DNA of 47,843 bases from an uncultured Lachnospiraceae bacterium (GTDB taxonomy: Bacteria; Bacillota; Clostridia; Lachnospirales; Lachnospiraceae): contig CASCWU010000015.1 in assembly GCA_949155905.1 (NCBI GenBank), positions 1 to 47,843 on the forward strand, in the 5' to 3' direction. Below, one piece after another: positions 33,672 to 42,449 of this stretch. The translations under genes were made by a program, and so were the position numbers. Every line of letters starts with the position of its first letter. Position 1 is the first letter of the stretch. A model generated the notes under the pieces. That model did not search any database. It saw nothing but the letters and a program-made list of their open reading frames with translations, and was not told the origin of the DNA.

Positions 33672-34607
33672 ATGAAATTTACAAAAATGCACGGCTGCGG
33701 AAACGATTATATTTACATAGACGCAGCAAAGGAAGCAGTAGAGCATCCGGCTGAGCTGGCTATCCGGCTAAGTAACCGGCATTTTGGTATCGGCTCGGAC
33801 GGACTTATTTTGATCTGCCCTTCGGAGCAGGCGGATTTTCGGATGAGAATGTATAACGCGGACGGTTCGGAGGCCGAGATGTGCGGCAACGGCATCCGCT
33901 GTGTCGGCAAATATGTCTATGACAAGGGTCTGACCAAAAAAACCAGCCTTTCTATCGAAACCGGAGCCGGTATCAAGCAACTGATGCTTCATCCTGGCAA
34001 GGACGGACTGGTACAGACCGTTACGGTGGATATGGGAACACCTCTGCTCGATCCAGCGCAGATTCCGGTCTGCCTGTCTAACCAGCCTGTTCCTCCTATT
34101 CGCAAGGAAACTCCTGACAATGGCAATACCAAACAACCTCCGGAAGCTGGCAGTGCCAGGCAATGCCCTGATAGCTATCTGGATCGGGTCGTCAACCAGC
34201 CGATCCAGGTAGGTGGAGGAGAGTACCGCATCACCTGTGTTTCCATGGGCAATCCCCATGCCGTTGTCTTTTTAGAGGATACGGATCTGACTTCCTTTCC
34301 GATAGAACAAATCGGCCCTAAATTTGAAAACCATCCTTGCTTTCCAAGGCGTACCAATACCGAATTCGTGCAGCTATTGAGCCGGAAGGAAATCCGTATG
34401 CGCGTCTGGGAACGAGGTTCCGGCGAAACTCTGGCCTGTGGCACCGGAACCTGTGCCTCCGTTATGGCCTGTATCCTGAACGAGAAAACCGACGACCGGG
34501 TTCTGGTTCATCTGCTTGGCGGCGACCTGGAGATTTTCTATGATCGGGAAAGCGACCATATTCAGATGACCGGCCCTGCTACCACTGTATTTGAAGGAGA
34601 ACTGTAA
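33672..34607 (+). CDS. dapF: diaminopimelate epimerase
   Basis: Predicted 311-aa enzyme converting LL- to meso-diaminopimelate for lysine and peptidoglycan. The catalytic cysteine pair is visible in EMCGNGIRCVGKY near residue 73 and ETLACGTGTCASV near 255; FTKMHGCGNDYIYID is the N-terminal signature. Length exceeds the usual 275-280 because of an insert of about 30 residues (near 140-170, rich in Pro, Asn, Lys). AAGGAG precedes the ATG. It heads dapF-murE-murF-dapA on the plus strand. No lysine riboswitch is evident in the leader. Confidence 0.96.
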   Translation: MKFTKMHGCGNDYIYIDAAKEAVEHPAELAIRLSNRHFGIGSDGLILICPSEQADFRMRMYNADGSEAEMCGNGIRCVGKYVYDKGLTKKTSLSIETGAGIKQLMLHPGKDGLVQTVTVDMGTPLLDPAQIPVCLSNQPVPPIRKETPDNGNTKQPPEAGSARQCPDSYLDRVVNQPIQVGGGEYRITCVSMGNPHAVVFLEDTDLTSFPIEQIGPKFENHPCFPRRTNTEFVQLLSRKEIRMRVWERGSGETLACGTGTCASVMACILNEKTDDRVLVHLLGGDLEIFYDRESDHIQMTGPATTVFEGEL

Positions 34608-34622
34608 AGGAGAATAATTGCT

Positions 34623-36161
34623 ATGAAGCTTTCTACATTATTAGAACGTATGGACTATACCTTGCTGCAGGGGACCTTGGAAACCGATATCACCTCCCTG
34701 GTCTACGATTCCCGCAAAGCCACCTCCGGCAGTCTGTTTGTCTGCATTTCTGGTACGGTTCGGGATGCTCATGACTTTATTCCCCAGGTCATTGCGGCAG
34801 GTGCCTTGGCTCTGGTCGTCGAGCGGGAGATTTCCGCCCCAAAGGAGATTACCGTCATTCGTGTAGAAAACGCCAGACTCGCTTTGGCCTGCCTGTCTGC
34901 CGCCTGGTTCGGATATCCGGCAGAAAAGCTGAAAACGATTGGCATTACCGGGACAAAAGGAAAAACCACGACCACCTATATGGTAAAAGCCATTCTCGAA
35001 CGCTCCGGCTTCCATCCCGGCCTGATTGGAACGATTGAAACAATCATTGGAGACGAAGCCATTCCTTCTGCCAATACCACACCGGAATCCTATCTGGTAC
35101 AGGAATATTTCAGCCGTATGATAGAAGCAGGCTGTGACAGTGTGGTCATGGAGGTATCCTCTCAAGGGTTGATGCTCCACCGTGTATCCGGCTTTACCTT
35201 TGACTACGGGATTTTCACCAATCTTGAGCCGGATCATATCGGAGAGCATGAGCATAAGGATTTTGAAGATTATATGCACTGTAAGGGACTGCTCTTTAAA
35301 CAGTGCAGGCTGGGAATCGTCAACCTGGATAACGAGCATGTAGAGGGTGTACTGGCCGGACATACCTGCGAAATCGAAACCTTTGGCTATGCCATACCAG
35401 AAACATCTGCCGTTCCTGCCTTTGGCGCAGAGAATGTTTCTAAAAGCGATCTGCCGTTACAGCCAGATCTCAGGGCAGAAAACGTTTGTTTGCTGACAAA
35501 ACCTGGTATTCTTGGGGTAAGCTATCATGTTTCCGGGCTGTGCGACTTTGACGTAGAGGTTGACGTACCAGGCAGCTTTTCCGTCTACAACTCCCTGACG
35601 GCGATTGCGATCTGCAGGCATTTTGGAGTACCTGTCCCGGCCATCCAGTCCGCTCTGAAGGATGTGCGGGTAAAGGGCAGAATCGAAATTCTCCCAGTTG
35701 CTCCTCATTTTACTGTGATGATCGATTACGCTCACAATGCAATGAGCCTCGAGAGCCTGCTGACTACCTTACGGGAATACAAGCCAAAACGCCTTGTCTG
35801 TCTGTTTGGCTGCGGAGGCAACCGGGATAAAGCCAGACGCTATGAAATGGGAGAGGCTTCCTCCAGGCTGGCCGATCTGACAGTCGTCACCTCTGATAAT
35901 CCGCGGAACGAAGAGCCAATGGCCATCATTGAGGATATTTTGATCGGCGTTCGCCGTGCCGACGGCGCATATGTGACGATTCCGGATCGAAAGGAGGCCA
36001 TCCGGTACTGCTTTGACCATTCCAGAGAGGGCGACGTCATTGTCCTGGCCGGAAAGGGACATGAGGACTACCAGGAAATCCAGGGCGCCAAGCACCATAT
36101 GGATGAACGGGAGCTGGTAGCAGATGTGATAAAGGAAGGAGCTTACTCATGGAAAAAATAA
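34623..36161 (+). CDS. murE: UDP-N-acetylmuramoyl-tripeptide synthetase (meso-diaminopimelate-adding)
   Basis: Predicted 512-aa Mur ligase adding meso-diaminopimelate to UDP-MurNAc-L-Ala-D-Glu. The ATP loop GITGTKGKTTTTYM is near residue 107, the substrate region TNLEPDHIGEHEHKDFEDYM near 198, and DNPRNEEP near 425. DNPR is the motif that distinguishes DAP-adding from Lys-adding MurE. AAAGGAG lies upstream, 15 bp after dapF. The 3' end overlaps murF by 13 bases. Confidence 0.95.
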   Translation: MKLSTLLERMDYTLLQGTLETDITSLVYDSRKATSGSLFVCISGTVRDAHDFIPQVIAAGALALVVEREISAPKEITVIRVENARLALACLSAAWFGYPAEKLKTIGITGTKGKTTTTYMVKAILERSGFHPGLIGTIETIIGDEAIPSANTTPESYLVQEYFSRMIEAGCDSVVMEVSSQGLMLHRVSGFTFDYGIFTNLEPDHIGEHEHKDFEDYMHCKGLLFKQCRLGIVNLDNEHVEGVLAGHTCEIETFGYAIPETSAVPAFGAENVSKSDLPLQPDLRAENVCLLTKPGILGVSYHVSGLCDFDVEVDVPGSFSVYNSLTAIAICRHFGVPVPAIQSALKDVRVKGRIEILPVAPHFTVMIDYAHNAMSLESLLTTLREYKPKRLVCLFGCGGNRDKARRYEMGEASSRLADLTVVTSDNPRNEEPMAIIEDILIGVRRADGAYVTIPDRKEAIRYCFDHSREGDVIVLAGKGHEDYQEIQGAKHHMDERELVADVIKEGAYSWKK

Positions 36162-37834
36162 CATTTCCTGCAATTTTACAGGCGCTGCATGCTTCGGCTG
36201 AAACGAAAACTCCTGCCAACTACCAGATTTTTGCCGACAGGTTTACCGAAAAAGAGGATTCTCCTCTTTGGATCGATGCGGTTAGCACCAATTCCAGGGA
36301 GCTGGCAGATCTGGCCGCGGCCGGACATCATACTCTGTTCGTCCCTCTCGTCGGAGAGCGGGTAGATGCCCACCGTTTTATTCCAGACGCAAGGGAGGTC
36401 GGAGCCACCGCCGCCCTTGCCTCCAGAAGCTGGCTACAATCCGCCAAAGGCCAGGAGCTGTTATCCTTAGAGGGGGTCAGACTTCTTTCTCCCTGTGCCA
36501 AAAAGACACCCCTTCTCCATTGTGATACAGAATACCAGAAACCAGCTTCCAACCCAGAACAAAGCTACTACGGCAAGCCTTACTTTACTTGTATTGAAGT
36601 AGAAGATACTCTGGACGCCCTCCAGTCTCTGGCTGCCTGGTATCGAAGCCTGTTTTCCATTCCTGTGATCGGAATTACCGGAAGCGTCGGTAAAACCACC
36701 ACAAAGGAAATGGTTGCCGCCGCACTGGAAACTGCTCTGACGATTCACAAAACCGCCGGAAATCAAAACAGCCAAGTAGGGCTTCCGCTGACGCTATTTG
36801 GGTTAGAGCGCCGCCATCAGGCCGCCGTTATAGAAATGGGCATGAGTGAATTCGGAGAAATGTCCCGCCTCGCTGCTATGGCCAGACCGGATCATGCGAT
36901 TATGACGAATATCGGCGTTGCCCATATCGGCAACCTGGGCAGCCAGGAAAACATCCGTTCCGAAAAATTACATATTACGGATTTCTTTCAGGAAAAAAGC
37001 ATGTTGTTTTTAAATGCAGACGATCCACTCCTGGCTGATTGTCAAACCCTGTTCTACGAAAAGACACCATTTTTTTCTTTCCCTCAAAAGATGTCAGAAA
37101 ACAGCCTGATATTTTTTGGTGCAGAGGGAAGCATAGAAACCTCCAAAACAACGCCCGCCTTCTATGCAACACAGATCCAAGCTTCTGGAACAGGCCAGAC
37201 CTTTCTGTTCCATTATCCAGACGGAGAGCCAGCGTTCATCGAATTACAGGTTTTGGGACTCCACAATGTCCGAAATGCCTTAGCCGCTCTGACCGTTGCC
37301 TGGAAGCTTGGCATCCCGCCCAAAACAGCAAAGCAGGGACTGGCCTCTTATGCACCTCTCGCGATGCGCGGCAACCTGATAGAAGCAAACGGTATCCGAA
37401 TTTTGGACGATTCCTACAATGCCAGCCCGGATTCGATGAAAAGCTCGATAGAGGTGTTGTCCTCTGTCTCTACGAAGAATCTCTCCCGCCGCTTTGTCGT
37501 ATTAGCCGATGTTTTGGAGCTGGGGGAACAATCTGAAGCACTTCACCGCGAGGTTGGCACCTTTCTGGCTCTCCATAACCGTAGAATCGGCCAGGCTGAC
37601 CAGGCACCAATCAACTGCCTGATCACCATCGGAACCGAAAGTTTGTTGATCGAAAAGGGCTTTCTGGAGGAGGTCAGGCCTGCCGATCCGCCTCTCTCCT
37701 GCCATCATTTTGAGGAAAATGCCGAAGCTGCCGCCTTCCTCAAGGCAGAACTGCGTCCCGGAGATGCTGTTTTAATCAAAGGCTCGCGGGGAATGAAAAC
37801 CGAAGAAATTGTAGCTGCTTTACAGCACGGATAG
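36149..37834 (+). CDS. murF: UDP-N-acetylmuramoyl-tripeptide--D-alanyl-D-alanine ligase
   Basis: Predicted 561-aa Mur ligase adding D-Ala-D-Ala to complete the pentapeptide precursor. ATP loop GITGSVGKTTTKEMV is near residue 173, EMGMSEFGEMSRL near 230, NIGVAHIGNLGS near 255 and DDSYNASPDSMKSS near 420. It is longer than the usual 450-470 aa, with extra sequence in the N-terminal domain (about 110-145) and near 310 and 490. The ATG lies inside the end of murE, preceded by AAGGAAGGAG; translation is probably coupled. Confidence 0.94.
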   Translation: MEKITFPAILQALHASAETKTPANYQIFADRFTEKEDSPLWIDAVSTNSRELADLAAAGHHTLFVPLVGERVDAHRFIPDAREVGATAALASRSWLQSAKGQELLSLEGVRLLSPCAKKTPLLHCDTEYQKPASNPEQSYYGKPYFTCIEVEDTLDALQSLAAWYRSLFSIPVIGITGSVGKTTTKEMVAAALETALTIHKTAGNQNSQVGLPLTLFGLERRHQAAVIEMGMSEFGEMSRLAAMARPDHAIMTNIGVAHIGNLGSQENIRSEKLHITDFFQEKSMLFLNADDPLLADCQTLFYEKTPFFSFPQKMSENSLIFFGAEGSIETSKTTPAFYATQIQASGTGQTFLFHYPDGEPAFIELQVLGLHNVRNALAALTVAWKLGIPPKTAKQGLASYAPLAMRGNLIEANGIRILDDSYNASPDSMKSSIEVLSSVSTKNLSRRFVVLADVLELGEQSEALHREVGTFLALHNRRIGQADQAPINCLITIGTESLLIEKGFLEEVRPADPPLSCHHFEENAEAAAFLKAELRPGDAVLIKGSRGMKTEEIVAALQHG

Positions 37835-37849
37835 TAAGGAGGTCTGAAC

Positions 37850-38743
37850 ATGTCTATTTTTGAAGGGGCTGGAGTTGCCCTGATTACTCCATTTACTGAG
37901 ACCGGAGAAATCGACTACAAACGGCTGGGAGAGCTTCTTGAATTTCAGATAGCCGGCCACACAGACGCCATCATCGTCTGCGGCTGTACCGGCGAAGCAG
38001 CGGCGCTGACACCGGAGGAACGCCGCTCCTGTATCCGTTATACCGTAGAAACGGTGGCGCATCGGATTCCGGTCATTGCCGGAGCCGGGACAAACATCAC
38101 CAAAACGGCCATAGAATGGTCAAGAGATGCCGTAGAATGCGGCGCAGATGCGATTTTATCTATTACTCCTTATTATAACAAGGGAACGCAAAAGGGATTG
38201 ATCGCTCATTACAAAGCGATTGCCGAGTCCGTTCCGGTTCCGGTTATGCTCTACAACGTTCCGTCCCGTACCGGCGTCAACCTGCTGCCTCAGACAGCGG
38301 TGACACTCGCTAAGGAATGTGCGAATATCGTCGCTATCAAAGAAGCCAGCGGAGATATCTCCCAGATTGCAGATCTGGCCGCGCTCGCCGACGGATGCCT
38401 GGATATTTACTCCGGCAACGACGATATGATCGTCCCGCTTTTGTCCCTGGGCGGGAAGGGTGTCGTTTCCGTTCTCTCTAACGTGATGCCGGAGGAAACT
38501 CATCGGATGGTGATGGAATATCTGCATGGAAATATACAAGAACCAGCCAGGCTGCAGCTTCTAACGCTCCCTCTGATCCGCGCCCTGTTCTGCGTCGTCA
38601 ATCCGATTCCAGTCAAGGCGGCGCTGGCGCTCATGGGAAAATGCGGCGGAACGCTGCGGGCTCCTCTTACCGAACTGGAGCAGGAAAGCCCGGAGCTTTT
38701 GGAACGGTTAAAACAGGAAATGAAGCAATTAAAGCTTTTATGA
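37850..38743 (+). CDS. dapA: 4-hydroxy-tetrahydrodipicolinate synthase
   Basis: Predicted 297-aa aldolase-type enzyme condensing pyruvate with aspartate semialdehyde. Visible are CGCTGEAAALTPEER near residue 43, the tyrosine loop LYNVPSRTGVNL near 135, the Schiff-base lysine in IVAIKEASGDI near 163, and YSGNDDMIVPLLSLGGKGVVS near 185. AAGGAGG lies 9 bases before the start, 15 bp after murF. It ends the dapF-murE-murF-dapA group with a strong terminator about 65 bp downstream. Confidence 0.96.
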   Translation: MSIFEGAGVALITPFTETGEIDYKRLGELLEFQIAGHTDAIIVCGCTGEAAALTPEERRSCIRYTVETVAHRIPVIAGAGTNITKTAIEWSRDAVECGADAILSITPYYNKGTQKGLIAHYKAIAESVPVPVMLYNVPSRTGVNLLPQTAVTLAKECANIVAIKEASGDISQIADLAALADGCLDIYSGNDDMIVPLLSLGGKGVVSVLSNVMPEETHRMVMEYLHGNIQEPARLQLLTLPLIRALFCVVNPIPVKAALALMGKCGGTLRAPLTELEQESPELLERLKQEMKQLKLL

Positions 38744-38808
38744 CATGAAAGCATTTCCTTATATACGTAGTGTGCATCCTGCCCAAAAGTCTTTGTCAGA
38801 AATATTTT

Positions 38809-38853
38809 CGGACACTTCCAGGCGTTATGCCTGAAAGTGTCCGGTTTTGTTTG
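38809..38853 (+). terminator. rho-independent terminator after dapA
   Basis: CGGACACTTCCAGGC-GTTAT-GCCTGAAAGTGTCCG, a 15-bp stem with one mismatch, followed by GTTTTGTTT. It stands between dapA and the convergent CHAP protein gene and may also limit minus-strand read-through. Confidence 0.88.
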
Positions 38854-38880
38854 GAGATTTTTTCTGATTATTTTTTCTGG

Positions 38881-41397
38881 TTATTTCTTAATCTTTACCT
38901 TATAGGAATCGCTCCAGCCGCTGTAAATATAGGTGCTTCCTACTTTTTTATAGCTGCGTACCCGTACCGAATAAAGCTTTCCCTTCTTCACGGACAGGGT
39001 CTTTTTCAAAGAGGTCGTCTTTACCTTCTTGACGTTTTTCTTACTGGTGGCGTAGGAAATCTCATAGCCGCTTGCACCGGATGCCTTTTTAATGGTGACA
39101 GCCAGCTTTCCTTTGGCATTGTTTTTTGCGGTCAACGTCGTTTTCTTTGGAGAAATCTGAAACGTCTTTGTAACGCTCCCGGTATAATCTCCCTCGCCCT
39201 TTACGACAAGCTTGCCAAACCCTGGCTTCGTATTGGCTTCCGGATACGAAACGAAATAATCCGTTCCCTCTGTTAAGGTTCTGCCCCCGTACGCCACCTT
39301 TACAGCCGGCCGAATTGCCTCGCCGTTATACGTATATTGCTTCTTGTAGCTAATCTCAGCCTTATTGATATCAACCGGAGTTTTTGTGACGGACGTTGTG
39401 TCATTCTTGGTATCGTCATTCTTCCAACGACTGTAAAGCGTCTGATCGCCGGTTAGATTCACAATGGTGTCTTCGGTAATTTTCGTTCCGCTCGCCGTAT
39501 ACCAGCCTGTAAAAATCATCCCAGGGAACTCTGGCGTAGCCGGGAAGGTATAACGCCCTCCATTGACCACCTGAACCTTTCCATAAACCACCATATTCAG
39601 AGGATTGAGAAAGGAGACGTTATATGTTTTTTCTGTTGGAGCAGACGTCCCCTCCAGCCGGAAGTTCCAACGCTCGCTAAGATAGGTCATACCATCTACT
39701 ACCGCCTGTACCTCATATTGATAAACAAGACCAGGTGTGATCTTCTCTAAGCTGGCTTCATTCAACGTACAGGCAAAGGAAACAGAGGAACGATCCGTCT
39801 GTGTCTCATGACCTCTCCCTGAAAAGGAGTAAAAGCGGGTGCCGGTAGGCGTGCAAAGATACACTTTCAAATCGGAAATAACAGCACCGACAGACTTGTT
39901 CATGCGAATGTTCAGCTTTGGAGCCGCCTTTGTAATGCTAACCACACCATCGTTTCCTGCTACATCCTTTTGCTCAAATGTCACCTTGGCTTCATTTTCG
40001 CCCGTTACGACACGATCCTCCTCTGCCTCCACGCCCAGCTCCCAGTGTGCATAAAGCGTTTGATCGCCCGTCAGCGCTATATTGGTGTCGGCTGTCACCA
40101 TAGCACCGCCGTCCGGACTGGTATACCACCCCAGGAACGAATAGCTATCCCTGACAGGGGTAGGCAGATCTCCATATACATCCCCGGTGGTAACAGTCTT
40201 AGAAGCAGGCGAAACAGTTCCGCCATTGGCGTTAAAGTTCACCGTATAGGATGCAGCGGCGCCCGTAGTACGGAGCGTATAGGTATTTCCATAAAACAGC
40301 TTTCCGTTGACGACTGCATAAAATTGATATTGATAGGTCGTTCCTGAGTTCAGTGAAACTCCCAGTTCCCCTTGTATATCATACCATGCGTGGAACACGG
40401 TAGTGCTGTTTCGCACATTCGTGACATTTTCTACATGATCTTTGATCACCCTGCCGTCTGCTGTGGAAAGAATCAGGCCGGATTTGGTAATAGAGCTTCC
40501 TGCAGGCTTTGCAATACGGCTGACCACCATAGCATTATTATCGGATACATATTGCTTTGCGGTATAGGCCGGATCGGTAGGAACTGTCAGGGATACCGTG
40601 AGGGACTGATCTACCTGTGTGCCATCATAGCCAGAGCCGGAGCCGGTATTGTAGGCCGGGGTGACAAAGCCCTGTACGCGGTTTATCGTTCCTCCGCCCT
40701 GCTTTGGCCCTAACATCATCAGCTTCTGGGAGCCAAGATATTTGACACAGCCCCCGTTTCCGTTTCCCTCAATCGTCGCATAGGTCTGGGTAGCCTCATC
40801 AAAGTCGGAAACCACGATCCCTACGTGACTGGAAGAGCTTGGCACGCCGTTGGCATCCCGGCTGGCATAGATATAATAGGTATAGCTGCTGTTCATATTC
40901 TCATAAAGAAGCAGATCGCCAACCTTAGGCTTGTAGCCGGACTCTACGCTGTGCCAGGTAGCTCCGTTGTTATACACGCTGCGGCGCAGCCCGCCGCACC
41001 CCGCACTGGTAGGCATAATAGAAGTAGGAATGCCCGCCTCCCTAAAGCACCAGCTCACAAAGCTGGCACACCAGGGCTGACCGTTCGTCCCGGTAAACTT
41101 TCCATATTCCGTGCAATTCCCATGCGTCGTTCCGCTGCCGTCGAGCTGATTTTTGTCACTGCTCTCATGATAGCCTAGCTGAGAGCTGGCCACCTGAATC
41201 AAATCCGTGATCTGGTTGCCGGTCAGCTCCACCGCCATAAGCCGCTGATAATAGACACTGGACTTATAGGAATCGCTCATTTTGCTGTAGACAGCAGGAT
41301 GAGCCGCTGCCTCAGCCTGTGAAAAGAGACAAAGCAGCAATATAACAGTAAGGACTATACTGCATAGCATTTTCACGGTTATACGTTCTCTTTTCAT
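38881..41397 (-). CDS. secreted CHAP-domain protein with InlB-type repeats
   Basis: Predicted 838-aa secreted protein. Signal peptide 1-31 ends in SQAEAAA. The CHAP amidase/peptidase domain (about 60-215) has catalytic Cys in [11 protein letters not shown] near 110 and His in [11 protein letters not shown] near 194. Bacterial Ig-like stretches follow, then two InlB/Listeria-Bacteroides repeats ([11 protein letters not shown]... near 420 and [11 protein letters not shown]... near 630, each closing in TGDQTLYxxW). An MBG-like segment and a Lys-rich fibronectin-like end ([12 protein letters not shown]) come last. No LPXTG sorting signal is seen. GGGGGAAAG precedes the ATG, and a promoter lies at 41470-41498. 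It splits the diaminopimelate gene cluster. Likely acts on cell wall or surface substrates. Confidence 0.88.
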   Translation of the reverse strand: MKRERITVKMLCSIVLTVILLLCLFSQAEAAAHPAVYSKMSDSYKSSVYYQRLMAVELTGNQITDLIQVASSQLGYHESSDKNQLDGSGTTHGNCTEYGKFTGTNGQPWCASFVSWCFREAGIPTSIMPTSAGCGGLRRSVYNNGATWHSVESGYKPKVGDLLLYENMNSSYTYYIYASRDANGVPSSSSHVGIVVSDFDEATQTYATIEGNGNGGCVKYLGSQKLMMLGPKQGGGTINRVQGFVTPAYNTGSGSGYDGTQVDQSLTVSLTVPTDPAYTAKQYVSDNNAMVVSRIAKPAGSSITKSGLILSTADGRVIKDHVENVTNVRNSTTVFHAWYDIQGELGVSLNSGTTYQYQFYAVVNGKLFYGNTYTLRTTGAAASYTVNFNANGGTVSPASKTVTTGDVYGDLPTPVRDSYSFLGWYTSPDGGAMVTADTNIALTGDQTLYAHWELGVEAEEDRVVTGENEAKVTFEQKDVAGNDGVVSITKAAPKLNIRMNKSVGAVISDLKVYLCTPTGTRFYSFSGRGHETQTDRSSVSFACTLNEASLEKITPGLVYQYEVQAVVDGMTYLSERWNFRLEGTSAPTEKTYNVSFLNPLNMVVYGKVQVVNGGRYTFPATPEFPGMIFTGWYTASGTKITEDTIVNLTGDQTLYSRWKNDDTKNDTTSVTKTPVDINKAEISYKKQYTYNGEAIRPAVKVAYGGRTLTEGTDYFVSYPEANTKPGFGKLVVKGEGDYTGSVTKTFQISPKKTTLTAKNNAKGKLAVTIKKASGASGYEISYATSKKNVKKVKTTSLKKTLSVKKGKLYSVRVRSYKKVGSTYIYSGWSDSYKVKIKK

Positions 41398-41469
41398 AAT
41401 CTTTCCCCCTTTTTTGTACTTTTAATTGATATATCAGCCTGAAATCCCCCGTTGCTGTTATTCTCTTAT

Positions 41470-41498
41470 ACCATATCATAACAGGAAGAATTTTGCAA
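41470..41498 (-). promoter_or_regulatory. promoter of the CHAP protein gene
   Basis: Minus strand TTGCAA (41498-41493), 17-base spacer, TATGGT (41475-41470). It gives a leader of about 65 bases. Confidence 0.6.
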
Positions 41499-41551
41499 TC
41501 CCAAGCACCGCTTTATTCTGGTAAAAAGCCAGAAGTCTCCATAAAAAAATC

Positions 41552-41580
41552 TGTACGAGTCCCTCCGTATATGCTATAAT
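41552..41580 (+). promoter_or_regulatory. extended -10 promoter of dapB
   Basis: TGTACG (41552-41557), 17-base spacer ending TGC, TATAAT (41575-41580). The -35 is weak but the extended -10 is perfect. Confidence 0.7.
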
Positions 41581-41628
41581 GTTGGCGTAAAAGAATATCA
41601 CATCAACTATCAGAAAGGATGATTTCAT

Positions 41629-42393
41629 ATGATACGAGCGATTATGCACGGCTGCGGCGGGAAAATGGGCAGAACCATCCACGATCTGACCGCACAGGAC
41701 GATACGCTTTCTATCGTCGCCGGAATTGATCCGGCTCTGCCGCAGGACTGCCCTTATCCGGTCTTTGCCACCCCGCAGGAATGTGACGTCGTGGCTGACG
41801 TCGTGATTGACTTTTCCGTTGCCCCGGCGATGGACTCCCTCTTTGCCTGGTGCGAAGCAAGAAAACTCCCGCTGGTGCTTTGTACGACCGGACTGTCCGA
41901 GGAACAGCTAGACAAGGCCAAAAAATTATCAGAGTCTACTGCCGTCCTGCGCTCTGCCAATATGTCCCTTGGCATCAACACGCTCTTAAAGCTTTTGCAG
42001 ACAGCAGCCGGGGTTCTGGCTGATGCAGGCTTTGATATAGAAATCGTAGAACGGCACCACAATCAAAAGCTGGATGCGCCGAGCGGAACTGCCTTAGCAC
42101 TGGCCGATGCGATCAACGAAAGCCTGGAACACGCCTGTTCCTATGTCTATGACCGAAGCCAGGTACGCCAGAAGCGCAGCAAGCAGGAAATCGGGATTTC
42201 GGCGGTACGAGGCGGTACGATTGTCGGCGAGCATGAGATCATCTTCGCCGGAACCGACGAGGTAATCGAATTTAAGCATACCGCCTATTCCAAAGCAATT
42301 TTTGCCAAGGGTGCGATCCAGGCCGCAAAATTCCTGGCTGGAAAGCCTGCCGGAATGTATGATATGAGCGACGTAATCAAAGCTAATTCCTAA
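41629..42393 (+). CDS. dapB: 4-hydroxy-tetrahydrodipicolinate reductase
   Basis: Predicted 254-aa NAD(P)H-dependent reductase following DapA in lysine/DAP synthesis. N-terminal nucleotide-binding MHGCGGKMGRTI (residues 5-16) and the catalytic/substrate motif ERHHNQKLDAPSGTAL (near 140-156) are clear. AGAAAGGA precedes the ATG. It has its own promoter and is separated from dapA by the oppositely oriented CHAP gene. Confidence 0.96.
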   Translation: MIRAIMHGCGGKMGRTIHDLTAQDDTLSIVAGIDPALPQDCPYPVFATPQECDVVADVVIDFSVAPAMDSLFAWCEARKLPLVLCTTGLSEEQLDKAKKLSESTAVLRSANMSLGINTLLKLLQTAAGVLADAGFDIEIVERHHNQKLDAPSGTALALADAINESLEHACSYVYDRSQVRQKRSKQEIGISAVRGGTIVGEHEIIFAGTDEVIEFKHTAYSKAIFAKGAIQAAKFLAGKPAGMYDMSDVIKANS

Positions 42394-42449
42394 ATGGGCA
42401 TACCCTATCTGATATACACGGATATACAGAAAGGTATCACAAAGGCTAT

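Noticed and set aside
34641-35363. 240-codon minus-strand open frame opposite murE
   Set aside because: Entirely inside a canonical murE with all catalytic motifs; no start signal.
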